DNA from: Halobacteriovorax sp.
Lineage (GTDB): Bacteria > Bdellovibrionota > Bacteriovoracia > Bacteriovoracales > Bacteriovoracaceae
Reading direction: 5' to 3'
Length of the DNA: 64,000 nucleotides
Assembly (NCBI GenBank): GCA_002720865.1
Contig: PBIO01000030.1
Span: forward strand, 1-64,000
Below are positions 51,318 through 60,757 of this stretch, piece by piece. The notes beneath the pieces are model-generated. The model was given only the letters and a program-made list of their open reading frames with translations. It did no database searches and was not told the DNA's origin. Every line of letters starts with the position of its first letter. Position 1 is the stretch's first letter. The translations under genes and the position numbers were made by a program.

Positions 51318-51340
51318 ACAGACTCCATTTGAACTTATAT

Positions 51341-51348
51341 GTTATACT
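51341..51348. promoter_or_regulatory. overlapping divergent -10 boxes (ugd and YbhN-like gene)
   Basis: TATACT on the plus strand (51343-51348) overlaps TATAAC on the minus strand (51346-51341). Neither has a convincing -35, so the call is weak. Confidence 0.3.
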
Positions 51349-51390
51349 CCCTTTTAAATAAGAGAAACAGGTGCTTGGTGCCAGAGTAAA

Positions 51391-52389
51391 ATGATAAAGA
51401 TTATCTTAAAATTCATATTTGCGACGGGAATAGTTTATTGGCTATTTAGTAGCGGAAAGCTTGATTTCGCCCTAATTTCCAAATCTTTCTCGGTGGGTTA
51501 TGGCTGGCTTTTCTGTCTTATTAGCATCATTATTCAGGACCTTATATCCGCATTTCGCTGGAAGTTAATTCTTAGCCCAGGTGTCAAAAGCAAGCTTCCA
51601 AACCTACAAATGATAAAACTGACCTGGATTGGTCTCTTTTTTAATTCTGTTCTACCAGGTGCAGTAACCGGTGATTTAATTAAATTGGTTTACGCAAGGG
51701 ATCTAGATAAAGATGTTTCAAAGACTTTTTTGGTTACGACCGTATTTATGGATCGAATCTTAGGACTCATGGGACTTTTATCGGTTATGGGGTTCTTTAG
51801 CGTTATCTACTATAACGATATTATTAAACTCTCCCCTCAACTTAAGCCTTTAATCCAAATTAATTTTCTTTTATTTTTAGGGGCCATTGTTTTTATGGCC
51901 GTGCTCTTTTTTCCTAAAAAAATACAAGAAAATATCCTAAAGATTACAGATATTGTTCCCATTCTTGGAAAACATATTAGCAAAACGTTAAAACAGGGTT
52001 GGCTTATTGGAGAGAACAAGAAAGTGGTCGCAATAAGCTTTGTTATGTCTGTTGGGCTTCAATTACTAAACGTCTTTTCTTTTTGGATAATCACTTCGCC
52101 ATTTTACGGAAAGGAAGTTCCATTTGAGCATCTTGTCACGATTATTCCACTAGGCTATATCGCCGTGGCCGTCCCAATCTCCCCAAGCGGTCTAGGGGTA
52201 GGGCATCTTATTTTTGATAAGTTGTTTTCCTTTGTTGGAATAGCAGGGGGAGCAAATCTCTTTAATTTATATTTTCTATGCTTGATTGCAATAAATCTTG
52301 TTGGCTTTTTTCCCTACATCTTTAGTGGCAAGAGGCACTCACTTAGTGAAACTCAACAATTCGAAGATATTTCAAGTCCAAGTAATTAA
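51391..52389 (+). CDS. YbhN/UPF0104-like membrane protein (LPG synthase TM family)
   Basis: 332 residues with about eight membrane spans. Family motifs are present: LISIIIQDLISAFRWKLIL, GLFFNSVLPGAVTGDLIKLV (the conserved FNxxLPgsxGgD loop), TTVFMDRILGLMGLL, and PLGYIAVAVPISPSGLGVGH. The LPG synthase transmembrane domain is used in flippase or lipid-linked transport; the catalytic aminoacyl-transfer part of MprF is absent. Some members occur in glycolipid pathways. It ends tail-to-tail with the next glycosyltransferase-like gene (TTAA shared). Confidence 0.85.
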   Translation: MIKIILKFIFATGIVYWLFSSGKLDFALISKSFSVGYGWLFCLISIIIQDLISAFRWKLILSPGVKSKLPNLQMIKLTWIGLFFNSVLPGAVTGDLIKLVYARDLDKDVSKTFLVTTVFMDRILGLMGLLSVMGFFSVIYYNDIIKLSPQLKPLIQINFLLFLGAIVFMAVLFFPKKIQENILKITDIVPILGKHISKTLKQGWLIGENKKVVAISFVMSVGLQLLNVFSFWIITSPFYGKEVPFEHLVTIIPLGYIAVAVPISPSGLGVGHLIFDKLFSFVGIAGGANLFNLYFLCLIAINLVGFFPYIFSGKRHSLSETQQFEDISSPSN

Positions 52390-53309
52390 CTTACGGCAAT
52401 TCCTTTTTCAGACAATTTTAGAATTAACATAAACTCTTTATCCCAAGTATGAGCATTCTTAGCCTTACTCTTTTTTGGAACAAATGACGGTCGAAATATT
52501 TTCTGAAAAAGGGTCGGTTCAACAATGACTGCCTTTGTTCTATCCTCGGCAGGTATCTCAACAATATTTCCCGCCCAGATAATTTTTTTAGCTTTTATTC
52601 TCTCAATAAATTCGGCCTTATAATCCCGCGGTTCACCCAAGATATATACTTTAGCAACAGTTAACCTATCCCAAACTCCTCCCCAATTTTCAATTCTCCT
52701 CTTCATTATAGGGGGCTGAGGACCAAGGTAAGGCAACAGCTCTGACTCGCGATAATCAAGATCTTCCTTTTCTTTTTCCCTTCTCAAGTTTAAATAATTA
52801 AAAATCTTTACCTCAGAATAATAGACCTTTTGATCAAAGATTAATTCTTCTTGTTTGAAATATTCATTTGAACCCAATCTAAAAAGCCTAATACTATGAG
52901 CTGGATATTCATTGGAAATGGAAATATGATGGGGGTCTTTTAAAAAATTTAAATTTCTAAAAGCAATTGCTTCACAGTTTAACTCCGTAGCCCTTTTGAT
53001 ATCTTCTTTTAAAAGTTCTAAGTCCGACAAGTTTAAGACCTCATCAGCCTCTATACTTAAAACCCAAGCCTCTGGGATATTTTCACAACTCTCTCTAAGA
53101 AATTGTAACTGATCAGGTTCACTATCTTCATCAAAAGAGTGTATTTGGAAACCTTCCGAATTTTTTAAAGCAACCTCTGTCCCATCAATACTCTTTTTAA
53201 TAAACACATGGGTCTCATCACAAATTGAATGAAGTGAAGCCACTGACTCTCTGAAGCAGGTATTATCTTTTAAAGCATTAGATAAAACAGATAATCCGTA
53301 AATTTTCAT
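52386..53309 (-). CDS. GT2-like glycosyltransferase, second copy type
   Basis: 307 residues with a GT-A-like N-terminal half: FRESVASLHSICDETHVFIK, WVLSIEADEVLNLSDLELLK and the RLFRL strand. The metal-binding position reads EADE rather than DxD, as GDE does in the glycosyltransferase at 47.9 kb, so the two may be distant paralogues. The C-terminal part (PPIMKRRIENWGGVWDRLTV) is basic and helical. It may modify an envelope sugar; it is coupled to a 208-residue protein three bases upstream. Function is inferred from fold pattern only. Confidence 0.6.
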   Translation of the reverse strand: MKIYGLSVLSNALKDNTCFRESVASLHSICDETHVFIKKSIDGTEVALKNSEGFQIHSFDEDSEPDQLQFLRESCENIPEAWVLSIEADEVLNLSDLELLKEDIKRATELNCEAIAFRNLNFLKDPHHISISNEYPAHSIRLFRLGSNEYFKQEELIFDQKVYYSEVKIFNYLNLRREKEKEDLDYRESELLPYLGPQPPIMKRRIENWGGVWDRLTVAKVYILGEPRDYKAEFIERIKAKKIIWAGNIVEIPAEDRTKAVIVEPTLFQKIFRPSFVPKKSKAKNAHTWDKEFMLILKLSEKGIAVS

Positions 53310-53312
53310 TTT

Positions 53313-53939
53313 TTAAGATTCAAAGATAAAGATTTTTGAAGCATCAACATGACCAAAGCGCTTCCATCTCGTTTTTAAGTTTTCTAATTGCAAAAGAAAG
53401 GCATACTCATTTTCAGGTTCAGCTTTCTTTCTCACTTTTTTAACCTGCTTTTTAATTATGGAACGACCTTCTTTTGGAAGAAGGCAAGTTCCGGCCATGA
53501 GGTGATAGTCCTCTCCTACTTGAAGTATTCTTCCAATAAAAATGTCCGCTTTAAAAACCGGAATAACTGAAGACTCTGAAGAGAAAATATATTTTTTATC
53601 TAATAAGAGATCTTTTACAACCAGTTTCCCACTTAGGTTTTTTCCCGAAAATTCAAAAATAGAGTACCTAAAGTCACTTAAAGCAGTTTTAAGTTCCTCG
53701 TTGATATCGTTATTTTTTAGATACAAGCTTAAGGCAGTTTCTTCCCCTTCGATTGGGTAATGCATAATGAACCAGTCATTAAAGCAACGCATTCTGACTT
53801 CGTAGTCATCATCCTCTTCGTTGGTTAATCCTGTAAGTTCAAAATACTTTTTCTTAGCCTCAACAACTAAGTCGTAATACTTACCTTCTGAGTAAGTACT
53901 TAATATTTTGTCTAAATGTTCTTGAAGATCATTAAGCAT
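53313..53939 (-). CDS. protein of unknown function (208 aa)
   Basis: No signal peptide or membrane helix. A helical N-terminal part (residues 1-105, including MRCFNDWFIMHYP) is followed by a beta-rich middle (LSGKLVVKDLLLDKKYIFSS, with FKADIFIGRILQVGEDYHLM) and a basic linker (KKQVKKVRKKAEPE). It lies between lepA (22 bases upstream) and the GT2-like gene, all on the minus strand. I recognise no family. Confidence 0.65.
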   Translation of the reverse strand: MLNDLQEHLDKILSTYSEGKYYDLVVEAKKKYFELTGLTNEEDDDYEVRMRCFNDWFIMHYPIEGEETALSLYLKNNDINEELKTALSDFRYSIFEFSGKNLSGKLVVKDLLLDKKYIFSSESSVIPVFKADIFIGRILQVGEDYHLMAGTCLLPKEGRSIIKKQVKKVRKKAEPENEYAFLLQLENLKTRWKRFGHVDASKIFIFES

Positions 53940-53961
53940 GACCTAAATTGTAACCGAAAAG

Positions 53962-55761
53962 TTATTCATCCACCTTGAGCACCGCAAGGAAAGCTTCCTG
54001 AGGAACCTCAACACTCCCAACCATTTTCATCCGTTTCTTACCGGCTTTTTGTTTTTCTAGGAGTTTACGCTTACGGCTAACATCCCCACCATAACATTTG
54101 GCCAAAACGTTTTTACGAAGGGCTTTGACCGTTTCTCGGGCCAAAATTTTAGCACCAATTGCAGCTTGAATGGCGATATCAAATTGCTGCCGGCCGATTA
54201 ATTTTCTCAACTTTTCAACCAACATTCTTCCTTTAGTATAGGAGTTTGAGCGGTGACAAATAATGCTAAGAGCATCTACTTTATCTCCATTCAGAAGAAT
54301 ATCGACCTTAACTAGGTCAGCTTCATTGTAGTCCTTAAATTCATAATCCATTGAAGCATAACCCTTGGTCATACTTTTTAATTTATCGTAAAAATCAAAT
54401 ACCATTTCACTTAAAGGAAGATCATACATAATCTGCACTCTATCCTCAGTGATATAACGAATTTCATTTTGAATTCCACGCTTTTCTTCACAAAGAGTGA
54501 TAATTTTTCCGACATACTCATTTGGCACATGAATTGAGATGCCAACGATTGGTTCTGTAACAGATTCAATTTCACCTGGTTCAGGCATGTCCGCTGGATT
54601 ATCAACAGCAATCTGCTCTCCATCCAACTTCGTAACTGTATAGTTCACTGAAGGAGCTGTAGAGATTAGGTTTAAACCAAACTCTCTTTCAAGACGCTCC
54701 TGGATAATATCCATATGAAGCATTCCTAAAAAGCCACAACGAAAACCAAAACCTAGGGCCTGAGAAGTTTCAGGTTCATACGTAAAGGAAGAATCATTTA
54801 GTGCAAGTTTCTCTAAAGCATCCTTTAGTGGTTCGTAGTCCACAGACTCCACTGGAAAAATACCACAAAAAACCATTGGCTTTATTTCTTCGTACCCTGC
54901 AAGAAGCGGAGTATCTTTTTTCTTTGCATTTACAATCGTATCGCCAATTTTAACATCACGAATCGTTTTAATACCGCAAATAAGCATTCCAACTTCACCA
55001 GCTTCTAACTGAGGTACTTCCTCAAAAAAGGGTGAATTGATTCCTAGTTTTAGTACTTCATATTCTTCTTCACAGTTCTTTAAATAAATCTTCTCACGCT
55101 TCTTAAGCGTTCCTTCAACAAGTCTTACAAGAACAACAACACCTTGATAGGGATCAAACCAACTATCAAATATAAGTGCCTGTAGATCATTATCCGGATT
55201 TCCACCCGGTGCTGGCATTTTATGAACAATATCCTCTAGAAGTTCATCAATTCCAATTCCGCTTTTAGCAGAAACTTCTGGAGCTTCACTAGCATCGATT
55301 CCAATTATATCTTCGATCTCAGCCCTAACTTTTTCAATATCAGCGTGTGGTAAATCGATCTTATTAAGCACAGGAACGATCTCTAAATCGTTTTCAATGG
55401 CCATATATACATTGGCCAAAGTTTGAGCTTCCACCCCTTGAGAAGCATCGACAACTAAAAGAGCTCCATCACATGAGGCAAGAGAACGACTTACTTCGTA
55501 AGTAAAATCAACATGACCAGGGGTATCGATAAGATTAAAATAATACTCTTCCCCATCCTTAGCTTTGTACTTAAGACGAACCGTTTGGGCCTTAATCGTA
55601 ATCCCTTTTTCTTTTTCCAAATCCATATTATCGAGAAGACGATCTTTCTTCTCACGGTCTGTAATTGTATTAGTTGCCTCGAGCATACGATCAGCAAGGG
55701 TCGATTTCCCATGATCGATATGAGCAATAATAGAAAAATTGCGGATTTTCTTTTGGTCCAT
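53962..55761 (-). CDS. lepA: elongation factor 4 (LepA)
   Basis: 599 residues, normal. GTPase motifs [29 protein letters not shown] and NKIDLPHAD, then domain II and the LepA-specific C-terminal part ([60 protein letters not shown]). LepA binds ribosomes and helps elongation or biogenesis under stress. Genes before it (PAS sensor, ktrA, trkH) are on the same strand with short gaps. Confidence 0.98.
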   Translation of the reverse strand: MDQKKIRNFSIIAHIDHGKSTLADRMLEATNTITDREKKDRLLDNMDLEKEKGITIKAQTVRLKYKAKDGEEYYFNLIDTPGHVDFTYEVSRSLASCDGALLVVDASQGVEAQTLANVYMAIENDLEIVPVLNKIDLPHADIEKVRAEIEDIIGIDASEAPEVSAKSGIGIDELLEDIVHKMPAPGGNPDNDLQALIFDSWFDPYQGVVVLVRLVEGTLKKREKIYLKNCEEEYEVLKLGINSPFFEEVPQLEAGEVGMLICGIKTIRDVKIGDTIVNAKKKDTPLLAGYEEIKPMVFCGIFPVESVDYEPLKDALEKLALNDSSFTYEPETSQALGFGFRCGFLGMLHMDIIQERLEREFGLNLISTAPSVNYTVTKLDGEQIAVDNPADMPEPGEIESVTEPIVGISIHVPNEYVGKIITLCEEKRGIQNEIRYITEDRVQIMYDLPLSEMVFDFYDKLKSMTKGYASMDYEFKDYNEADLVKVDILLNGDKVDALSIICHRSNSYTKGRMLVEKLRKLIGRQQFDIAIQAAIGAKILARETVKALRKNVLAKCYGGDVSRKRKLLEKQKAGKKRMKMVGSVEVPQEAFLAVLKVDE

Positions 55762-55773
55762 TTATTCGCGTTC

Positions 55774-57030
55774 TTAGCTAAAAGTGTCTTTGGACATTAC
55801 CATAAGGTAATAATCTAGGGAACTGTCTTTACCACGAATAGGGATAACATTGGCAAAGCCTTTAAAGATAAAGTCCTCTTCTTCGGGAGAAACAACAGCT
55901 TCTCCCTCAGTATTTCCACTACCTTCAGCGGCCTGGATAGCCTCAGCTTCCTCTTTTTGAGCCTGAGCCTGGAGCTCTCCTTCGATATCTTCCTCACCTG
56001 CGGTCTTCTTCTTGGGAATCATAACCTCAGCATTTTCAATCTTAGATCTACGTTTAATTGCTAATTCATAGGCTTCAATGATGGATTGAGGGATGACACT
56101 TTCTGTCATATCTTTTCCAATAACATCTTCTGACTGAACTTGAAGTAAAGAGTACAGCTGGTTATTCATGTAAATAAGTTTACTTTCTGCATTGGCAACA
56201 AGAACTGGCCTTCTCACCAAGTTAGCCAAAGCGTCAAACTTTCGATTCTCGACACCAATCCTATCGGTCCTCAGCTCATCAAAGACTTTGATTGAATGAA
56301 TCATCTTATTCATCTCTCTAGCGATCTCCCCGATTTCATCGTCCTGAGAATAATAAATAGAAACGTCAAAGTTACAATCTTGAAGCTCTCTAATGGCATC
56401 CTTAATCTTTTTAAATGGAAGAGCTATTTTTCCAGGCACCACAAGGGCAAGAATAATTGTCCCAAGGAATCCGATGATAAGAACGATCATCATATGTCGT
56501 TTAGTTTCATTAATAATTTTCTTTATTTTTTTATCTCTTTCGACTGATTGAAAATACTGAATATCTTGAAAATCAGAAAAGGCGTCTAAAATTTTATCCG
56601 CAAGATCACCGACAGAACTCATTCCCAAGGTATCTCTATTACTATAGATTGCGGCCTTGCTTAAAATTAGCTTAAGAGAATCAACGTACGAAAGCATTTG
56701 AGCCACAACTTTTTTAACTTCAGGATCTTGATAAAGAGAATCGAGAGTATGTAATTGAGAGGTGAAAGACTCACAAAGATTAACAACTTTCTCTACTGTC
56801 TTTTGATCTGGCTTTGTAGTTAAGATTCTTCTTTGATACTTAAGAATTGAAACAGCACTTATTCTAATTTCATCCGTTAAAAGAGAGACTCTATTAGACC
56901 TAACTGTAATTGATTCAATATCTTTATTAAGTGAGTTTAAAAAATGAAATACAGTGAACGAAAGGATGAGCACCGCCAGATTGGCGACTATAAAACTAAA
57001 AGCAACTCGGTTTCGTAATGATAAATTCAA
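55774..57030 (-). CDS. membrane sensor: four-helix bundle, HAMP, PAS, no output domain
   Basis: 418 residues. Membrane helices at about 10-30 and 178-198 enclose a periplasmic helical sensor; a HAMP domain follows (about 200-255, PFKKIKDAIRELQDCNFDVS, with DDEIGEIAREMNKMIHSI), then a PAS-like domain (about 270-330, VRRPVLVANAESKLIYMNNQ). An Ala/Glu-rich insert (about 345-390, EGELQAQAQKEEAEAIQAAE) interrupts the PAS before its last strands (ANVIPI...DYYLMVMS). There is no histidine kinase, cyclase or methyl-accepting part. It starts two bases after ktrA and 12 bases before lepA. Confidence 0.75.
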   Translation of the reverse strand: MNLSLRNRVAFSFIVANLAVLILSFTVFHFLNSLNKDIESITVRSNRVSLLTDEIRISAVSILKYQRRILTTKPDQKTVEKVVNLCESFTSQLHTLDSLYQDPEVKKVVAQMLSYVDSLKLILSKAAIYSNRDTLGMSSVGDLADKILDAFSDFQDIQYFQSVERDKKIKKIINETKRHMMIVLIIGFLGTIILALVVPGKIALPFKKIKDAIRELQDCNFDVSIYYSQDDEIGEIAREMNKMIHSIKVFDELRTDRIGVENRKFDALANLVRRPVLVANAESKLIYMNNQLYSLLQVQSEDVIGKDMTESVIPQSIIEAYELAIKRRSKIENAEVMIPKKKTAGEEDIEGELQAQAQKEEAEAIQAAEGSGNTEGEAVVSPEEEDFIFKGFANVIPIRGKDSSLDYYLMVMSKDTFS

Positions 57031-57032
57031 TC

Positions 57033-57728
57033 TTAACTCTCAGATATATCCGCAAATAATTTATTAAAGTTCTTTTCAGATCCAACCAGGACGACAATAT
57101 CATCAGCCTCAATCACATCCATGGGCATAGGGCAGTCGTTAATCTCTACTTTATAAGCAGACTTTCCATCCTCTGCAATATAAGGAACCCTCTTTTGTAG
57201 GGCCACAATATTTAAATTATAGTTCTGTCTAATTTTACTCTCTACAAGAGTTTTGCCTTCGAACTTTTTCCCTAGCTTAATTTCCACAATAGAATATCCT
57301 GCAGCAAAGTTATAACGCTGAAGAACATGTGGTGCCACAATCTTCGAAGCAATAATCTCACCCATCTGCTCTTCAACTTTAATGATTTCCGAGGCTCCAA
57401 TTTCATGAAGAATATGCTCGTGCAAGGTAGAGATCGCTCTAGCAATCACACGTCCAACCCCAAGCTTTCTAAGCATAGTCACGGCCATAATACTTTGTTC
57501 AGAGGAATCACCAATGGCCACAACGGCAACATCTACGTCCGAGATATTAACCCCTCGAAGAGATCTCTCTTCGGTCACATCTAGGGCAGCCGCATGAGTA
57601 ACACGGTCTTTAATTTTCTCAACTAGCTCAGGCTTTTTATCGATGGCGATAACCTCAGCGCCTTTTTCAAAAAGACGAGTGGCTGTTTTCGAGCCAAATG
57701 TACCTAAGCCAATAACTGCAACCATCAT
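57033..57728 (-). CDS. ktrA: KtrA/TrkA-type potassium uptake regulator
   Basis: 231 residues: an RCK-N Rossmann domain (VAVIGLGTFGSKTATRLFEK, D at IAIDKKPE, DVAVVAIGDSS) and an RCK-C domain (about 145-230, SIVEIKLGKKFEGKTLVESK, ending DDIVVLVGSEKNFNKLF). This single-RCK size is that of KtrA/KtrC, which bind NAD(H) or nucleotides and gate a KtrB/TrkH channel. It lies 39 bases after trkH on the same strand, the natural partner. Confidence 0.92.
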   Translation of the reverse strand: MMVAVIGLGTFGSKTATRLFEKGAEVIAIDKKPELVEKIKDRVTHAAALDVTEERSLRGVNISDVDVAVVAIGDSSEQSIMAVTMLRKLGVGRVIARAISTLHEHILHEIGASEIIKVEEQMGEIIASKIVAPHVLQRYNFAAGYSIVEIKLGKKFEGKTLVESKIRQNYNLNIVALQKRVPYIAEDGKSAYKVEINDCPMPMDVIEADDIVVLVGSEKNFNKLFADISES

Positions 57729-57729
57729 A

Positions 57730-57773
57730 GCGTTAACCTTTTGTTTTCATTAATTATACCGCATGCGTTAACC
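57730..57773. repeat. 9-bp direct repeat flanking the trkH-ktrA gap
   Basis: GCGTTAACC occurs at 57730-57738 and 57765-57773; each copy contains the palindrome GTTAAC. Between them lies an ATTATA (57753-57758), TATAAT on the minus strand, that could serve as a ktrA -10. The second copy overlaps the trkH stop. Confidence 0.45.
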
Positions 57774-59501
57774 AATCATAATTCTACCGTCAGGGTAGTC
57801 AAATTTTCCGGTTGATCTCTCCCTCTGAGCAATGGCCAAGAGTAGAGTGAGCGGACCAATCCGGCCAATTAGCATTAATGCTGCTATAGCTATCTTTCCC
57901 ATTACAGAAAGTACTGGAGTAATTCCCAAGGATAACCCCACTGTTCCAGATGCTGAGATCACTTCAAAAAAGATCGCGAGAAATCCTTGATCACTTTCAA
58001 GCCTCATTAGCACCAGGATAAAAATCGAGGTCACAATAATAGAAATAAATGTAATCGCCGTTGCCCTAACAACCAGAGGTCCAGGGATTTTCCTATCAAT
58101 TATTCCAACAGACTTCTCCCCTTTAAGTGTCGCTTTAATCGACTGATAAAGAATAGCGAGTGTTGTTGTCTTTATCCCGCCGGCCGTGGAGCCTGGACTT
58201 CCCCCAATAAACATAAAGAGCGTCATGGCATAAAGGGTGTAAGTATTTAAGTTGGTAAGTGGAATTGAACTAAATCCTGCCGTTCTTAAAGTGATTGATT
58301 GAAAAAGTGAAATCTGTACTTTCTCCCAAACCGTATAGCTATCTAGGGCGTGTAAGAATTCTCCAAAGAAAATAAAGAGGGCTCCAGCAATGGTTAGGAT
58401 AAAGCTAGTTACAATAACAACTTTTGAGTGAAGCCCAAGCCTAACAATACTTTTTCCCCCAACAACAACTTCCTTAAGCTCCTTAATCACAATAAAACCA
58501 AGACCACCCATCGTGATAAGAACCATAATCGTTCCGTGAATTAGGGGTTTAGTTGAATAAGATTCAAGGGAAGTATCAAAAAGGGCAAAACCGGCGTTAC
58601 AAAACGCAGATATACTATGGAAAAAGCCATAGTATATGGCAGAGCCAAATTCATAGCCCTCAAAGGTAAATCCGATTGTTAAGACAATAGCTCCCCAAAG
58701 CTCAATGAAAAAAGTATATTTCATAATACTAACAATCATAGAAAAGAGCTCTTCAAGGCTAGCGACCTCTAGAATTTCTTGCATATTCATACGCTCTTTC
58801 ATTCCCATGGCATTTCCCATAAGAAGTGCCATAGAAGCATAAAGGGTCATGATTGAAAGTCCGCCGACTTGAATCAATATCAAAATTACGATTTGACCAA
58901 ACAAAGAAAAATCATTTTCTAAACTCATAGTAGAAAGCCCAGTCACACAAGTGGCCGAAGTGGCCATAAAAAGGGCATCAATAAAGTTCATGACCTTTCC
59001 AGGATTGGTTGAAACAGGAAGCATAAGCAAAAATGTTCCAATCAAAATCACACCTGAAAAAGAAAGAAGAACTAACTGAGCGGAACCGAGCTTTAAGCCT
59101 TTAAAAACTTCTGATTGAGAAAGCCAAGTTCCTTTTTCGGTTTTAGGTTTTCCACCATCGTCATAAAGAGAGAGAACACTTGAAAGTAAATGAGCTGAGC
59201 CTAACCAAAATGAGAACTCTACATCCCCCCATGTTATAAGAAGGGGAATAAACACCACGATGGAGAAAATATGTTTTCTAAAAAACTCATCCATCGATTT
59301 AGCATTAACGTAGTTCACAATCACGGAAAGGAGTAGAACAAGAGGTACAATCATTCCTCCTGCATTGATAAGAGTTGTGATAAACTCTTTATTCCAAGCC
59401 GCAGGAATCTTTCCCATGGACTTACCTGAAAAAAGTAAGATAAAGCTACCATTGAAAAATAGCTCTAAAATAAATGGGATTTTATGTAAGCCTTGAAGCA
59501 T
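57768..59501 (-). CDS. TrkH/KtrB-type potassium transporter
   Basis: 577 residues with four M1-P-M2 repeats. Selectivity-loop signatures: TSATCVTGLSTM, FHSISAFCNAGFALF, QSITLRTAGFSSI and SASGTVGLSLGI, plus GGSPGSTAGGIKTTT before the last repeat. It carries K+ (with Na+ or H+) across the inner membrane under KtrA control. About 130 residues of extra N-terminal membrane sequence precede the KtrB core. A TATTAT lies nine bases before the ATG, with no clear ribosome site, so a near-leaderless mRNA is possible. Confidence 0.93.
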   Translation of the reverse strand: MLQGLHKIPFILELFFNGSFILLFSGKSMGKIPAAWNKEFITTLINAGGMIVPLVLLLSVIVNYVNAKSMDEFFRKHIFSIVVFIPLLITWGDVEFSFWLGSAHLLSSVLSLYDDGGKPKTEKGTWLSQSEVFKGLKLGSAQLVLLSFSGVILIGTFLLMLPVSTNPGKVMNFIDALFMATSATCVTGLSTMSLENDFSLFGQIVILILIQVGGLSIMTLYASMALLMGNAMGMKERMNMQEILEVASLEELFSMIVSIMKYTFFIELWGAIVLTIGFTFEGYEFGSAIYYGFFHSISAFCNAGFALFDTSLESYSTKPLIHGTIMVLITMGGLGFIVIKELKEVVVGGKSIVRLGLHSKVVIVTSFILTIAGALFIFFGEFLHALDSYTVWEKVQISLFQSITLRTAGFSSIPLTNLNTYTLYAMTLFMFIGGSPGSTAGGIKTTTLAILYQSIKATLKGEKSVGIIDRKIPGPLVVRATAITFISIIVTSIFILVLMRLESDQGFLAIFFEVISASGTVGLSLGITPVLSVMGKIAIAALMLIGRIGPLTLLLAIAQRERSTGKFDYPDGRIMIG

Positions 59502-59566
59502 AACTTAATGATAATACTGAATTTTTAATAAACTACTAAGTGCATAATTTACCGAGCCTATAAAGA

Positions 59567-60667
59567 ATGAAAGAAAACGCTATCAAATTTAAGGTCGAAC
59601 GCCTCGATCCCCTTGCCCAAGGGGTTAGCAAGATAGACGACAGGATTACTTTTATTCCAAAGACCCTTCCTGGAGAAGAGGGAGAAGCTCAAATTACTGG
59701 CAAGAAAAAAGGGGTCCATTTTGCTCAGCTACTTAATTTAAGTAAATCCTCACCAGATCGGATTGAGTCAGCCTGCCCTCATTTTAGTGAATGCTCCGGC
59801 TGTGACTATCTTCACACCAGCTATGAAATCGAACTTGAAAATAAAAAACAAAGCTTTGAGAGACTTTTAAGCTACGGCCCTTTTAAAAACCTACCCATCG
59901 AATGTCATGGAGCGCCAAATAGACTAGGTTATAGAAATAGAATTCAGCTTCACTACGACTTAAAGCTAAAACGACTTGGCTTTTTCAAAGGAAGGTCAAA
60001 TCAGATTTTTGAAGTTCCAAGCTGTTTGGCCCCTCTTGAGTCCATTCAAAACAAACTATCTTCTCTTTATGAAAATCAATCTTGGTTAAGCCTCTTACCT
60101 CCAAGCGCTCCTGCTAAAGGGCATCTTGAGATTTATGAGTCTATCGATGGAGTCCAGCTGGCCTGGAACATGCCCTATGCGTCAGGAGGTTTTTCCCAAG
60201 TTAATAAGATTATGAATGAGCAAGCGCTTAAGCTTTGGAACGAGTTTTATCTAAATGCCGGTGCTCCGAAAATCGTTTTTGACGTTTTTGGAGGATCTGG
60301 GAATTTAAGTAAAAATTTTGAAAGCTCCAAAGTTACTATCTTTGATAATTATAGTGATGAATCGAAGTTAGAAAGTTTCCAATCATTCTCTAAGAAAGAC
60401 CTTTTCAAAGATCCATCCCCACCAGAGGAAAAAGTTGACCTATTACTGTTCGACCCTCCCAGAAGTGGTTTCAAAGAATCCTTGGACTGGATTGAAGCTT
60501 GCGATCCGGACTATATTGGGTATCAAAGTTGTTTTCCTGACACCATGATTCGAGACTTTAAAAACCTTCCTAAACAATACGAAACAATTAAAATTCACCT
60601 TCTCGACTTCTTCCCGAGCACCCGTCATTTTGAGGCTATAATTTTCTTAAAAAATACCCGAGCATAG
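59567..60667 (+). CDS. RNA m5U methyltransferase of the TrmA/RlmD family
   Basis: 366 residues. An N-terminal TRAM-like domain (FKVERLDPLAQGVSKIDDR) is followed by an Fe-S site (CPHFSECSGCDYLH, with the fourth Cys likely SCLAP near 150). The methylase part has VFDVFGGSGNLSKNF (SAM), LLFDPPRSGF and the catalytic Cys in GYQSCFPDTMIRDF. RlmD methylates 23S U1939 and RlmC U747; the iron-sulfur cysteines fit both. The core is short (RlmD is about 430). There is no evident Shine-Dalgarno before the ATG. Confidence 0.88.
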   Translation: MKENAIKFKVERLDPLAQGVSKIDDRITFIPKTLPGEEGEAQITGKKKGVHFAQLLNLSKSSPDRIESACPHFSECSGCDYLHTSYEIELENKKQSFERLLSYGPFKNLPIECHGAPNRLGYRNRIQLHYDLKLKRLGFFKGRSNQIFEVPSCLAPLESIQNKLSSLYENQSWLSLLPPSAPAKGHLEIYESIDGVQLAWNMPYASGGFSQVNKIMNEQALKLWNEFYLNAGAPKIVFDVFGGSGNLSKNFESSKVTIFDNYSDESKLESFQSFSKKDLFKDPSPPEEKVDLLLFDPPRSGFKESLDWIEACDPDYIGYQSCFPDTMIRDFKNLPKQYETIKIHLLDFFPSTRHFEAIIFLKNTRA

Positions 60668-60690
60668 TTATCACCTATCGATCCTGCAGT

Positions 60691-60719
60691 TTGGCAAAGA
60701 GGCTTTAACTCAGTAAAAT
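60691..60719 (+). promoter_or_regulatory. promoter of the TPR lipoprotein-rodZ operon
   Basis: TTGGCA (60691-60696), a 17-base spacer and TAAAAT (60714-60719), five of six matches each, about 38 bases before the ATG at 60758. Confidence 0.55.
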
Positions 60720-60757
60720 AAAGTGGTTCTATAGCGTTTTAGAAATAATGGTGGTCT

